In this document: positions 11,399 to 21,363 of the stretch, one piece after another | Layout: each line of letters starts with the position of its first letter | Numbering within the stretch: the stretch's first letter is position 1 | Source of the DNA: Larix kaempferi | Taxonomy: Eukaryota > Streptophyta > Pinopsida > Pinales > Pinaceae | Direction of reading: 5' to 3' | Assembly: GCA_027924585.1 (NCBI GenBank) | Contig: BSBM01000307.1 | Location: 17,221,501-17,285,500, forward strand | Length of the DNA stretch: 64,000 nt | Made by a program: the position numbers and the translations under genes | Notes under the pieces: model-generated | Databases searched by the model: none | Told to the model about the DNA's origin: nothing | What the model saw: the letters and a program-made list of their open reading frames with translations, nothing else

Positions 11399-11772
11399 AG
11401 TATGCATGGATGCAGAGCCCTGCAGGTGTTTGGCGTAGTTTTTTGGTTTTTCATCTCTCTGCCCTGCTCGAATTATATGTAGCTTTCTCGTATTTTATGA
11501 AATGTTTGTAATCCTCTGTTAAGTTTTACTCGGTTTAAAGCTTCAAGACTCTGTTCAAAAAACTTTTGGGTAGCTATGTAATAGTTTTGTATAGGCATCA
11601 GTTGGTCATATATTTTGCAAGAAGGTCAAAGATGATTGTAGAGCCACAGTCGCATACTAACGGACCTACACGGTCGCATACGAGTGGACCTACTCTTACT
11701 CAATGTAACCCTGTTTCTATTTCATTTTTTTCATATATATAAAAAAATCTCAACCATTTATATTAAAAAAAA

Positions 11773-11787
11773 ATTATACAAAAATTC
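11773..11787 (+). repeat. Target-site duplication, right (LINE in copy A)
   Basis: ATTATACAAAAATTC directly follows the A-rich tail. It matches 10105-10119 at 14 of 15 positions. Confidence 0.8.
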
Positions 11788-12399
11788 TTTTATATAAATT
11801 TATGAAACTTTTTTAAATTACATTTTAAATTTCAAATTGGAATTATTATAACTTGGTAAATTACATAATATATTAAATATATATATTTGGAAATAAATGA
11901 CATATATATATGATTATAACTAATTTCCATCCACAAAAAAATTGAAAATTAAAACATTCAAATGCAACCCATCACTCATCTTTATTAGAAGTTGTTCAAA
12001 ATAATAATAATAAAATAATAATAATTGGATGCTTAATTAGAAGTGGTTGTATATCACACGATATAATTGTGAAAAACACACCAGAAGCCATTATGGTATT
12101 AAGCTATTAAAACTATACTCATCTATTAAACCATACTAATCTCCACTTGCAACAAGGCGGAGAAGAATCATGGGACCATAAATTTAACGCCACAATTTTC
12201 TTGAAAATAAAGGATCATCTTTCCATGGGCAAACTCCGGCGAGGACAGCATTTAGCATAAACGCCGAAGAGCTATGTCTTGGTTTGATTTTGGGATAACC
12301 AAATCTATACGACATATTAGTGTTATCACTTGCGATCTTTGGCTTTTTTTTTTTGGAAAAACCAAATCTATATGACATATTCATTGGGTCCTTTATCTT

Positions 12400-12561
12400 T
12401 TATTTTTCATTTTTCCTTTTAATATGGGGCTCCACTCTTATTCCTTTTCCTTATTTTTTTCTAATATCTGAATCCATTCATTCTTTTTCTCTTTACGTTT
12501 TCCAACATGCCTCTCCACTCTTATTCCTTTTTCTTTTTCTTTTTAACATGTGGATCCACTC
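12400..12561 (+). repeat. Pyrimidine-rich minisatellite, copy A left part
   Basis: Irregular units of roughly 40-60 bp built on AACATG, a variable CTCCACTC and runs such as TTATTCCTTTTTCTTTTT. The array is split in copy A by the MULE-like block and resumes at 14971. Confidence 0.7.
12551..12561 (+). repeat. Target-site duplication, left (MULE-like element)
   Basis: TGGATCCACTC, repeated at 14971-14981. Copy B has it once at the unoccupied site (near 20478-20490). Confidence 0.7.
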
Positions 12562-14970
12562 AGGGATCAAATTTGAAGGGTGGGGTCCCATTTCAATATG
12601 AAGGGCTATGAGATATTGAACCCTTCAATGCTGCCATGTAAAAATAAGTTATTTTTTTCATTTGAAAATGTAATAGTACATCAAAATTTCAATGTTTACT
12701 GACGTAGTAAAGTTGAGAGGCTTTATTTTTCAGTGGATATAGCAGCACTAAACATTATATATGTCATATAACACAACCATATTTTGCCCCGATCTAGTGG
12801 CTCAGTCTCTAGGCCACTATGCCACCTTTGCCATCTTAGCAGTTTCCCAAATTGAGCAAAGAGAACTATCTGACTCCAGCCAACTTTTGTTCTCAATAGT
12901 TAATTATGGACCCTGTATGCTTCTTCTTTATAGCCCCCCCCCAGATCCCGTTATACATACTAAATCCGTGGTATGATGGAGTAGAGGATGGGTTGTGAAG
13001 CATAAGTAAAATGTAGGTAGACCAAGTAGAGAGGAGATGCATAGATGGTTGAAGTTCTTGTTATATGGTTGAAGTTCATGTTTTTTTCCAGACCAACCGA
13101 TAAGGGAAACAAAATCAAAAGGTAAAGTAGCATTGTCATTCTAAAAATCAAGATTACAAAAACATTTTTGTCCCAGTTCATACAGTCGAACGCGGATTGT
13201 AAGTGCAGTAGCATCGGTGGTCTTCATATTAATAAATACCAAGAATCTTAAACCGTGTACTAGAGGAAGGTGTCGATTCGATGATTGAGCAATTGGGGAA
13301 AATAGCTCATGTAATATAGTTTTAGATACAAAGTATGGATTCTTGATTTTACTCATTAACTAGACACATGGAGGTTGGGAAAGTAGGAACTTCCCCAAAT
13401 CCCCGGGCTTTTTGGTAAAGTTTGGGGGCGCATTGCGCACACCTGTTTCCCATAGGGATGCAATCATGTCCAGTGGCAGCTGAACGGGGAAGCACTCGGT
13501 TTCAGAGTGAAAACAATGGTCTTCCTTGTCCCCTCCATTTCACAAAAGTTAAAGGGTAGCTAAATTCTCAAGAGCTTCGATCGGGTTACAATGGAAAATA
13601 GGGAAAGGCAAGGAGCACATGGAATCATATATATGCGTATACACAGGACATATGAAGAAATAAGCAATTGTTGTTGTCGCTACAATTAGGAATTGATAAA
13701 TGTCGTTCTAAACAGCCTCTCACGGAGATTTGTGACAAACCCACTCTCGGGTCTAGGCTTCAAATTTGAAGCCTTCAAGGCCCATTTGAAGTAACAAAAT
13801 TTCATTCAAATAATAATATTGTGTTTGAACTTTGAAGTTACAGAATTTTAATCAAATAACAAATTTTTTACATAATTGATGGGATCATGAATGGATAAAA
13901 TGATGTACATACCTGTAAATTCATAGGATGTCAAAAATCTAGTCAGCCTTGAAGTTGAGCTCCTCAAAGAAAACAAATTTCTTTAAATATGTTTATGGCA
14001 GGCTGGCATTGCCAGCTTCACTCCACAAACTCTCCTGGAGGACTGGAGGAGATAGGGTAGGTGTAACTTGGAAGTAGCTCAACCACAGTGGAATAGGGGT
14101 ATAAGAAAAAGCTTGTTTCTATTCATGCAATATTATATATTGATGGTCGGAGCCATGGAAGCATGGAATTCGAGCATTGACTTGATACAACAAAGAAAAC
14201 AAAAGGTGGAACTCGGGAGCTGCAGGATTGACTTGATACAACAAAGAAAACACAGGGTGTGAGGCTGGGAGCCGTAGACGGTAGGATTAACTTGATACAA
14301 CAAAGAAAACACAAGGCTATAGGTAGGGGCCACGGGCAGGAGCAACAACCTGCAATATTACAAGAAGTTTATGGATTGTGGATTTTGTCTGAAATGCCAA
14401 ATTCGCGGGGGCACATTAACATAATATATTATACATTGAATACTCAATTAACTCATGGAGTCAGCATTCACAAATTGGTATGTGATAACTTGTAACTTGG
14501 TAAGCCCGCTAGCAACAACACGTATGAGCCACCTACCAGGTTTAATAATTTTGTTGATTCCATTAAATGTGTTAAACACGTAAGCGCTCGCTACAAACAC
14601 GAGAACTTCGAAGTGTTCAAGCCATGGGCTGCTCAGTGTAAGCCCGTCCACGTAAGTTGCTCAATGATATTATTAGAGGCCCAATGGTCCATGATCCATG
14701 GATGATCGAACACGTGGATATTGGAGAGTAACCGAGTCCCACTCCCAAGTCACCTAGCTAGTAGCCGCATTCCCAATTTCCCACTAAAAACTGTTGATGG
14801 GTGAAATTTGAAGCTACCCTTCTGTTGCAATTTTAAACAGTAGTGGTTAATTTAATTATTGAAGGGCTTACCATGAAATTAAATTTTTTTTGCATGGTAA
14901 AATTTGAAGTGGCCTTCTATGACATGTAAAATGACCTCTGAAGGGCCCTGAAGGCTTCAAATTTGAAGCT
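12562..14970. mobile_element. MULE-like non-autonomous element inserted in copy A
   Basis: The 2.4-kb block is flanked by an 11-bp direct repeat, TGGATCCACTC (12551-12561 and 14971-14981). Copy B has this sequence once at the corresponding empty site. The ends are imperfect inverted repeats: the left end reads AGGGATCAAATTTGAAG and the complement of the right end reads AGCTTCAAATTTGAAG, and both run into a GGGxCCC motif. A 9-11-bp target duplication with terminal inverted repeats is typical of Mutator-like elements. No transposase was recognised. An internal TTCAAATTTGAAGCC near 13758 resembles the termini. Confidence 0.7.
14174..14340 (+). repeat. Three tandem units inside the MULE-like block
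   Basis: CTTGATACAACAAAGAAAAC occurs three times at 51- and 59-bp spacing, near 14180, 14231 and 14290. Each is followed by a G-rich variable stretch. Copy B shows the same triplet at about 25212-25375. Confidence 0.8.
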
Positions 14971-14981
14971 TGGATCCACTC
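14971..14981 (+). repeat. Target-site duplication, right (MULE-like element)
   Basis: TGGATCCACTC directly follows the terminal TTCAAATTTGAAGCT of the element. Confidence 0.7.
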
Positions 14982-15130
14982 CTATTCCTTTTCCCTACTT
15001 TTTTCAACCTACGACTACATCCTTATTCTTTTTCCCCTTACTTTTTCTAACGTGCGGCTCCATTCTTATTCCTTTTATTTTTTATTTTTTTCATAAGCAA
15101 CTCCACTCTTAGGCATTTTTCCTTCATTTT
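14982..15130 (+). repeat. Pyrimidine-rich minisatellite, copy A right part
   Basis: This continues the array interrupted at 12561. Its units resemble CAACCTACGACTACATCCTT and CTCCATTCTTATTCC with T/C runs. The copy B array is at 20290-20600. Confidence 0.65.
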
Positions 15131-15159
15131 TCTAATATTTTTCCGCAACTTTATAAATT

Positions 15160-15511
15160 TATGATGATGATAAATACACAGGGTAATCTAAGAGGAAGTG
15201 TTTTTCATCCTCAACATTCATTCTCTCACAAAGATGCCAAGATCGTTTGAACCACTTCGAATTCGTTCTTATTTTATCTATGTGGATCTTCTTCTTTATC
15301 TAGTTAAAATAAAGAGATACTTTTGAGCTCCAAAATTAAGGTTAATGATCTCCTTGTAATATCTTAATTTTCTTTTATTCTCTATATTTTCATCACACCA
15401 CAACTTTTCTTTAAATTTTATGCCAAACTTACTTGAGCCTTCGACTTTAAAACAATTTTCGGAAGTTCTTCCAAATTTAACTCTAAATTTATATTTGAAC
15501 AAAACATACAC
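15160..15511 (-). pseudogene. LINE-like C-terminal zinc-tail fragment (minus), copy A
   Basis: The minus strand has an open stretch from 15511 (FKYKFRVKFGRTSENCFKVE, Lys-rich) to a stop near 15296. A coding-like continuation follows: KKKIHIDKIRTNSKWFKRSW, then HLCERMNVEDEKHFLLDYP. The second part matches the plus-strand fragment at 15659-15859 (IRTNS, C-E-x3-VEDE-x-HFLL). Tails with C-x2-C or H-x-C-E followed by V-E-D-E-x-H-F occur at the C-terminus of some LINE-type reverse transcriptases (recalled). It is broken and short. Confidence 0.45.
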
Positions 15512-15658
15512 ATATAGCTTTTTAAAAGACTTGATTTTTAATAATCAAATTATATGTTAATTTGTATTTATATATTTTTTTAAAATTATATACATTAATT
15601 ATGTTCAAAACATTTATTTAAAATAAAGCTCCATACAGTCAACCATACTATTAGAAAA

Positions 15659-15859
15659 ATGTTAACGAGTTTGAAAAAGAAAATTAATATAGCCAATATA
15701 AGAACAAACTCTCATGAGCTTCATAGTGAAATAGGACGATGGACTATTCCTAAAATGCAATGGACGGAAAGGACTTGCCATTTCTGTGAGACTAAGAGTG
15801 TCGAGGACGAAATTCATTTCCTCTTAGAATACCTTGCTTACACCCACATTAGATCATAG
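15659..15859 (+). pseudogene. LINE-like C-terminal zinc-tail fragment (plus), copy A
   Basis: A 66-codon frame from ATG 15659 reads KKKINIANIRTNSHELHSEI, GRWTIPKMQWTERTCHFCET, then KSVEDEIHFLLEYLAYTHIR. The CHFCE-x-VEDE-x-HFLL pattern is a zinc-binding tail seen at the end of certain LINE ORF2 products. No RT domain precedes it. The copy B equivalent at 21163-21363 is open over the same length. Confidence 0.55.
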
Positions 15860-16680
15860 TTTCATAATATTTGTTATAATACAAACCTCCCTAACCTTCT
15901 AACTTGTCAAAACTATGGCAACCTAGGAGTGCTTCTTTCTAAGCTTTCTAAACATCAAAATAAATTTTTACAACAATCCAAGTAATCTTCTTAAGGTTCG
16001 ATGGACTAGAGTTGGCCTTAGTAGACATTAACTACCATCATCATCGTCATAATAAGTTTTAATAAAATATAAAACAACTTATTTATGAATACCAACTTAT
16101 TTTTAAAATAATTTTATAAATGCTTTACAACTTATTTTTAATTTGAATATGATTGTTCACTAAATGTTGTCTTGGCTATGCTTTAGGGAGGGAGTTTTTT
16201 TTGGGGTATTAGTCTCTATTGAGTGGGATGTATTTCTTCATCCTGAGGTTCGGTTGATACTATAGATGATGTAATTTCTTAGATTATGTGAATGTGGGGC
16301 CTATAAGTCGTTCCTTTTTTTGTAGATCTAGGATGGTTTGATGCTCATCGGGTTTATTCTCATGTATCAACATGGGAGCTTCATTTTTTCTAATAGTACG
16401 GTTGATTGTATGGACATATCTTATCTTGATTCATAATCGAATAACAAATAAGAGGTTTTTCTGTTGAAAAAAAACCAAATAAACAATCACATCAAAATAT
16501 TTTGGTTATATTACAAAATTGATAATTGTTTAAATGTAAACTAATTTTGATTGTTCACTAAATATTTAATATGATTTTAATATTGTGAAATTCAAGTGAT
16601 GGATATTTATATAACATTAGGCTTGGCCATATCTATAATAGGGGTTTAATTAGTGGATTTCTCAGTTAACTTAGTTAAAA

Positions 16681-17036
16681 GAGTTTTATCTTGTTTTGAA
16701 ATGTAGTTTAGTTTACTTTTAATCAACTTCTCCTCCCTTAAAAAGGAAAGCATATGAGATTGTTGACCTTTGATTGGAGCTCTTCTTCTATCATCTATTT
16801 TATAAAATCCTTAATTTTTTATAAAAAATCTTAAAATCTTAAAATTCTCAAATTTACAATGAGTTTTATCTCTTTTGTTTTGAAATGTAGTTTAGTTTGT
16901 TTTTAATCAACTCCTCCTTCCTCAAAAAGAAAATCATATGAGATTGTTGACTTTTTATTGGAGCTCTTCTTCTATCATCTATATTATAAATCCTTAAATT
17001 TTTATAAAAAATCTTAAAATTCTCAAATTTACAATC
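16681..17036 (+). repeat. Diverged 180-bp tandem duplication in copy A
   Basis: Both units start with GAGTTTTATCT (16681 and 16861). They share TTTTGAAATGTAGTTTAGTT and GGAGCTCTTCTTCTATCATC and end in CTCAAATTTACAAT. Copy B retains only the first few dozen bases of a unit (near 22160-22195), then jumps to sequence matching 17236, so it carries a deletion here. Confidence 0.8.
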
Positions 17037-17733
17037 CACATAATATTGCTTTAAAAAATTCTATTAAATTGAAAAATCCTGATTCAACCAGCATTTGAAA
17101 ACAATATGTTTAATTCTCAATAAATCAAAGATAAAACCTACTAGGCAAGAGCACATTTAATTCTCATTTTTTGGTACTCAATATACTCTCGAGAAGAGGT
17201 TTGCGTGCATGGAGATATCATAGGTAGAGGATTCAACAAATTACAGGAGACAAGTGAAAAATGCTTTAGCCAACACATATCTCTGCGGAAGTCAACATGC
17301 TCACATTTTCACGTAGTTCATGAAGAGCGTAAATATGCCATCATATAAACAAATCAAAGGCACAACCAAACACCATATACTAGGCAGATGGAAAATCTAA
17401 CCATAAGTGACAATCAATTGGTGGTATGGAAATTGTAGCAATGTGTCCTCTAAAGTCACCACATGGACGTTTGCACAAATTGCAGGTGGTGTGGGCGGAT
17501 AACACATGTTTTGCGGACACAAAATAACCTTATGTATACCTAAAATCCTCCAGTTCGAAATCCAACCAGTGGCAAAGATGGAGACGAAAGCATGAGCAGA
17601 GCACACTAGAGTGGAGACATCAACATAAGCTTATTTTATTGATCGAGTTCCATATTCAAACACATAGTCCTTGGCAACAGATCTAAGTTGACTAATCTCA
17701 TTTCTGGAAAGATGCAACCTAGGTCCGTCTATG

Positions 17734-18351
17734 TAATGTCCCTTTTTAGAAATTTATTAAAATGGTGAAAATTTCAATTTTTCCACTAGTTCAACCCTTA
17801 ACTAGTATTGGTTTCTTGGTCTCCAAATGGCTCCAAATGCTCCCAAATTGTCACATAAGGTGTATGGATGGCATTAGGACATGTTTACGAGGTTCATGGA
17901 TGCTTTAGAGTCTTCAAAAGGCTTCTACAACTCTCATTTGAATTTTGGCCAAGGTAGGGGATTTGACTAGCAATTTGGGGTTCAATTCCCTCCTGGGTAG
18001 GTGCTAGAGATGGCTCTCCAAATGCTATTGGAACCTCTCGAATTTCAGAACAGAAGCAGGGGATATCTTGGGGACATCAATATGGTCTCATGTGCAGCAC
18101 CATTAAGTTTATTAAGTCTTCTACAACCTTCTCAATTTAGATACAAAAAGACTAGTTTCGACCTTGGGGGAAATGATAGGCAATCTTCTCCAAATGCTAT
18201 GAAATTGAACAATATGACTCCAACATCTTATGCACTGAACATGAAACTTGTATAACACATTATTAACAATCCATATATCATGAATTCATCAGTGTTTCAC
18301 TTGTCCATTCGAATATATCAACTTATCATTGGCATACATCAACATAATGGG
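17734..18351 (+). other. Spacer between duplication copies, with an LTR-like start
   Basis: About 0.6 kb of unique sequence separates copies A and B. It opens with TGTAATGTCCCTTTTTAG at 17732. This resembles TGTCATGTCCCCTCCC at 57449 and the 5' ends of LTRs I recall from plant retroelements. No matching second LTR, PBS or target duplication was found. A short open frame at 18001-18255 has no recognisable domain. Confidence 0.35.
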
Positions 18352-18448
18352 GAAAATTGCTAGGGGATTTGAAAGGTTCATGGAATTCTTAATTGTGGGG
18401 CTACAATTATGAGGGTTCAATGGTTGCAACAATATGAATTACTAAGCA

Positions 18449-18688
18449 ATGAGTCAATTTTACACCAAATGGAATTCAAAATGTATAAAAGTCGAGTTCT
18501 ATGATAGAGAAGGGGCCTTTCGACTTTCCATTGTTGGAATTTTTGTAGTTAAGAATATGAATCTAGAGAAAGACAAAGACCATGAATATTTATACAAATC
18601 AAATGTTCCCCGGGAACTTTTGGCCATTAATATGAATAAAGAGATGAATATTTATTTTTGTGTTATTCAATGTGTTTTATACATTTAA
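18449..18688 (+). CDS. Unrecognised 79-codon ORF, copy B (open)
   Basis: From ATG 18449 the frame reads FYTKWNSKCIKVEFYDREGA, FRLSIVGIFVVKNMNLEKDK, then NVPRELLAINMNKEMNIYF. Copy A has the same frame with a premature TAA, so copy B is the better version. The composition is protein-like (mixed beta/charged), but I cannot name a family. It may be an exon remnant of a host gene or element ORF. Confidence 0.4.
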   Translation: MSQFYTKWNSKCIKVEFYDREGAFRLSIVGIFVVKNMNLEKDKDHEYLYKSNVPRELLAINMNKEMNIYFCVIQCVLYI

Positions 18689-18769
18689 ATTGTTGCATAG
18701 TTAAGGCATATGATGGTTTTATTTATAGAAGCATATGGTGGGTTGTAGCTTTCATTATGTCCTTACTTT

Positions 18770-19183
18770 GATATTTTTGTAAAGGTTTTTACCTCACCAT
18801 ATTTAAGGCTTGTTGAATATTTGGTATGATATCTTTGAGGTGTTGAATTCTAGTCTCCAAGGAAGAGTCTCCATATAACTTGAGGAGAATAACATTATCT
18901 ACATCATGGATTCCCAACGAGGGGACATACTCAAATTGGAATGCAAGACCACCAATTTGTTGAACTAGGCACTAAGGATATTTTTGTAAAGGTTTTTACC
19001 TCACCATATTTAAGGCTTGTTGAATATTTGGTATGATATCTTTGAGGTGTTGAATTCTAGTCTCCAAGGAAGAGTCTCCATATAACTTGAGGAGAATAAC
19101 ATTATCTACATCATGGATTCCCAATGAGGGGACATACTCAAATTGGAATGCAAGACCACCAATTTGTTGAACTAGGCACTAAG
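18770..19183 (+). repeat. 207-bp perfect-register tandem duplication in copy B
   Basis: 18770-18976 is repeated at 18977-19183, almost without change (one visible difference: CCCAACGAGG against CCCAATGAGG). Copy A has the unit once (about 9310-9518), so the event is specific to copy B and recent compared with the A/B split. Confidence 0.92.
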
Positions 19184-19510
19184 GATTGTTTTAGAAAGAT
19201 CTTGTTTGTAGCCTTCTCTCTTCATTGACTTCTCATACAACAAATTTAATCTTGATTATAGCTCTTCAACTTTAATCCTTCTCACACGAGCTTCATAAGG
19301 TAAAGCACTCACACAAAACCTTCTTATTTAAACTTTGATCACATAGTCATTCTTTTGGAAGGACCTTGTTTGTAATCTTCTCTCTTCATCAACCTCTCAT
19401 ACAACATATTTCCTCTTGGTCATAGCTCTATGGCTTTAAATATTTTCACATAAGCTTTAAAAACTAAAACACTTACACATCAACCTCTTTATTTGAACTC
19501 TAATCCCATA
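18775..19510 (-). pseudogene. Coding-like minus-strand remnant, copy B
   Basis: This is the duplicate of 9330-9850, lengthened by the 207-bp tandem unit. The minus frame equivalent to copy A reads QQIGGLAFQFEYVPSLGIHD and SSLETRIQHLKDIIPNIQQA but has an internal stop at its start. It is unassigned. Confidence 0.4.
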
Positions 19511-20289
19511 CTTTGGATAAGCAGTCCTGGTCCTTTGAATTAACATGAGAACAATTAACACAATAGAATAACAATGAACCACACACTACGAGTTGAAGCT
19601 CAAGGCAACCATATTATCACAATATTAGATTAATAACAAATTATACTCATCAAGATACTTTGAACACACAAATCATAAACACAATACAAGATGGAAAATA
19701 CTTATCTTCACATAATATCAAATCATAAATAGTTAATATTGATAAATAATTATTAATTATAAAAAATTGATTTATATAAATTTATGAAACTTTTTTAAAT
19801 TACATTTTAAATTTAAATTGGAATTATTATAACTTAGTAAATTACATAATATATTAAATATATACACTTTGAAATGAATGACATACATATATTTTATAAT
19901 GAATGACATACGTATATTATATATATATAGATATTATTATAACTAATTTCCATCCAATTTTTTTTGTAAAATTGAAACATTCAATGCAATCTATTTTTAT
20001 TAAAAGAAGTTCAACATAATAAAAAAATAAAATAATAATAACTGGATGCTTAATTAGAAGTGGTTGTATATCACAAGATATAACTGTGAACAACACTAGA
20101 AGCCATTATGGTATTAAGTTATTAAAACTATACTCATCTATTAAACCATACTAATCTCCACTTGCAACAAGGCGGAGAAGAATCTTGGGACCATAAATTC
20201 AACGCCACAATTTTCTTGAAAATTAAGGATCATCTTTGATTTTGGGATAACCAAATCTATATGACATATTCATTGGGTCCTTTATCTTT

Positions 20290-20600
20290 TATTTTTCCTC
20301 TAAAATGTGGCTCCACTCCTTTTTTTTCAACATGTCAATCCATTTATTCTTTTTCTATTTACGTTTTCCAACATGCCTCTCCATTGTTATTGTTATTCTT
20401 TTTCTATTTACGTTTTCCAACATGCCTCTCCATTGTTATTCCTTTTCCCTTTCCCTTTTTCTTTTTCTTTTTAACATGTGGATCCACTCCTATTCCTTTT
20501 CCCTACTTTTTTCAACCTACGACTCCACCCTTATACTTTTTTCAACACGCGGTTTCATTCTTATTCTTTTTTTAAAAATTTTTCTCATCAACAATTCTAT
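20290..20600 (+). repeat. Pyrimidine-rich minisatellite, copy B (uninterrupted)
   Basis: Tandem irregular units, for example TTTACGTTTTCCAACATGCC repeated near 20360 and 20410, with TTATTCC and TTTTTC runs. It corresponds to 12400-12561 plus 14982-15130 of copy A without the MULE-like insertion. Confidence 0.75.
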
Positions 20601-20649
20601 TGTTAGTCATTTTTCTTCATTTTTTCTAATATTTTTCCGCAACTTTATA

Positions 20650-21001
20650 AATTTATGATGATGATAAATATGTAGGGCAATCTAAGAGGAAGTGTTTTTC
20701 ATCTTCAACATTCATTATCTCACAAAAATGAGAGACCGTTTGAGCCACTTAGAATTCGTTCTTATTTTAGCTATGTGGATCTTCTTCTTTATCTAGTTAA
20801 AATAGAGAGATAATTTTGAGCTTCAAAATTAAGGTTAATGACCTCGTAATATCTTTTAAATTTTCTTTTATTCTCTAAATTTTCATCACACCACAACTTT
20901 GCTTTGAATTTTATGCCAAACTTACTTGAGCCTTTAAAACAATTTTTGGAAGTTCTTCCAAATTTAACTCTAGTAAATTTATATTTAAACAAAGCATACA
21001 C
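20650..21001 (-). pseudogene. LINE-like zinc-tail fragment (minus), copy B
   Basis: This is the duplicate of 15160-15511. The Lys-rich open stretch ends near 20789 and the degenerate C-terminal tail continues below it. More deletions are present than in copy A. Confidence 0.4.
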
Positions 21002-21162
21002 ATATATCTTTTTAAAAGACTTGGTTTTTAATGATCAAATTATATATTAATTTTTATTTATATATTAATTTTAAATTATATACATTAATTATGCTCAAAA
21101 CATTTATTTAAAATGTTAAATTTAAAATAAAGCTCCATACAGTCAACCATACTATTAAAAAG

Positions 21163-21363
21163 ATGTTAACAAGTTTGAAAAAGAAAATTAATATAGCCAA
21201 TATAAGAACAAACTCTCATGAGCTTCATAGTGAAATAGGACGATGGACTATTCCTAAAATGCAATGGATGGAAAGGACTTGCCATCTCTGTGAGACTAAG
21301 AGTGTTGAGGACGAAAGTCATTTCTTCTTAGAATACCCTACGTACACCCACATTAGATCATAG
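21163..21363 (+). pseudogene. LINE-like C-terminal zinc-tail fragment (plus), copy B
   Basis: The frame reads KKKINIANIRTNSHELHSEI, ERTCHLCETKSVEDESHFFL, then EYPTYTHIRS. It keeps the Pro of the expected F-L-x-x-P-x-Y end, which copy A has lost. No catalytic domain lies upstream. Confidence 0.55.

Larger units (their letters stand above)
10120..11772 (+). mobile_element. 5'-truncated LINE insertion in copy A, with target-site duplication
   Basis: The 1653-bp segment is absent from copy B, where flanking sequence is continuous (19756-19769). It is bracketed by a 15-bp duplication with one mismatch: ATTATAAAAAAATTC at 10105-10119 and ATTATACAAAAATTC at 11773-11787. It ends in an A-rich tail (about 11762-11772) and begins inside an RNase H domain. 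A truncated 5' end, A-rich tail and target duplication are the hallmarks of LINE retrotransposition. The insertion followed the A/B duplication, unless copy B lost it precisely. Confidence 0.88.
8890..17733 (+). repeat. Segmental duplication, copy A
   Basis: The sequence from GAAATTGCTAGGGGG (about 8890) to CCTAGGTCCGTCTA (about 17733) recurs in the same orientation at 18352-26053. The matching blocks are 8890-10119 with 18352-19769, 11773-12561 with 19770-20475, 14971-17733 with 20476-22597 plus 26004-26053, and 12562-14970 with 22598-25988. Copy A carries an extra 1.65-kb LINE insertion and a 180-bp tandem pair, and holds the 12562-14970 block at a different place from copy B. Many substitutions and indels separate the copies, so the duplication is old. 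Confidence 0.9.

Noticed and set aside
14174-14340. CRISPR-like array
   Set aside because: There are only three direct repeats, the spacing is irregular and the context is eukaryotic. It is an ordinary tandem duplication.
14123-14348. Cys-rich minus-strand frames with repeated CFLCCIK-like peptides
   Set aside because: They arise from the 51-59-bp tandem repeat in the MULE-like block. Several frames give similar repeats.
20261-20658. Phe/Leu/Ser-rich hydrophobic frames resembling membrane proteins
   Set aside because: They are translations of the pyrimidine-rich minisatellite. Two frames are open at once, which shows low complexity rather than coding.
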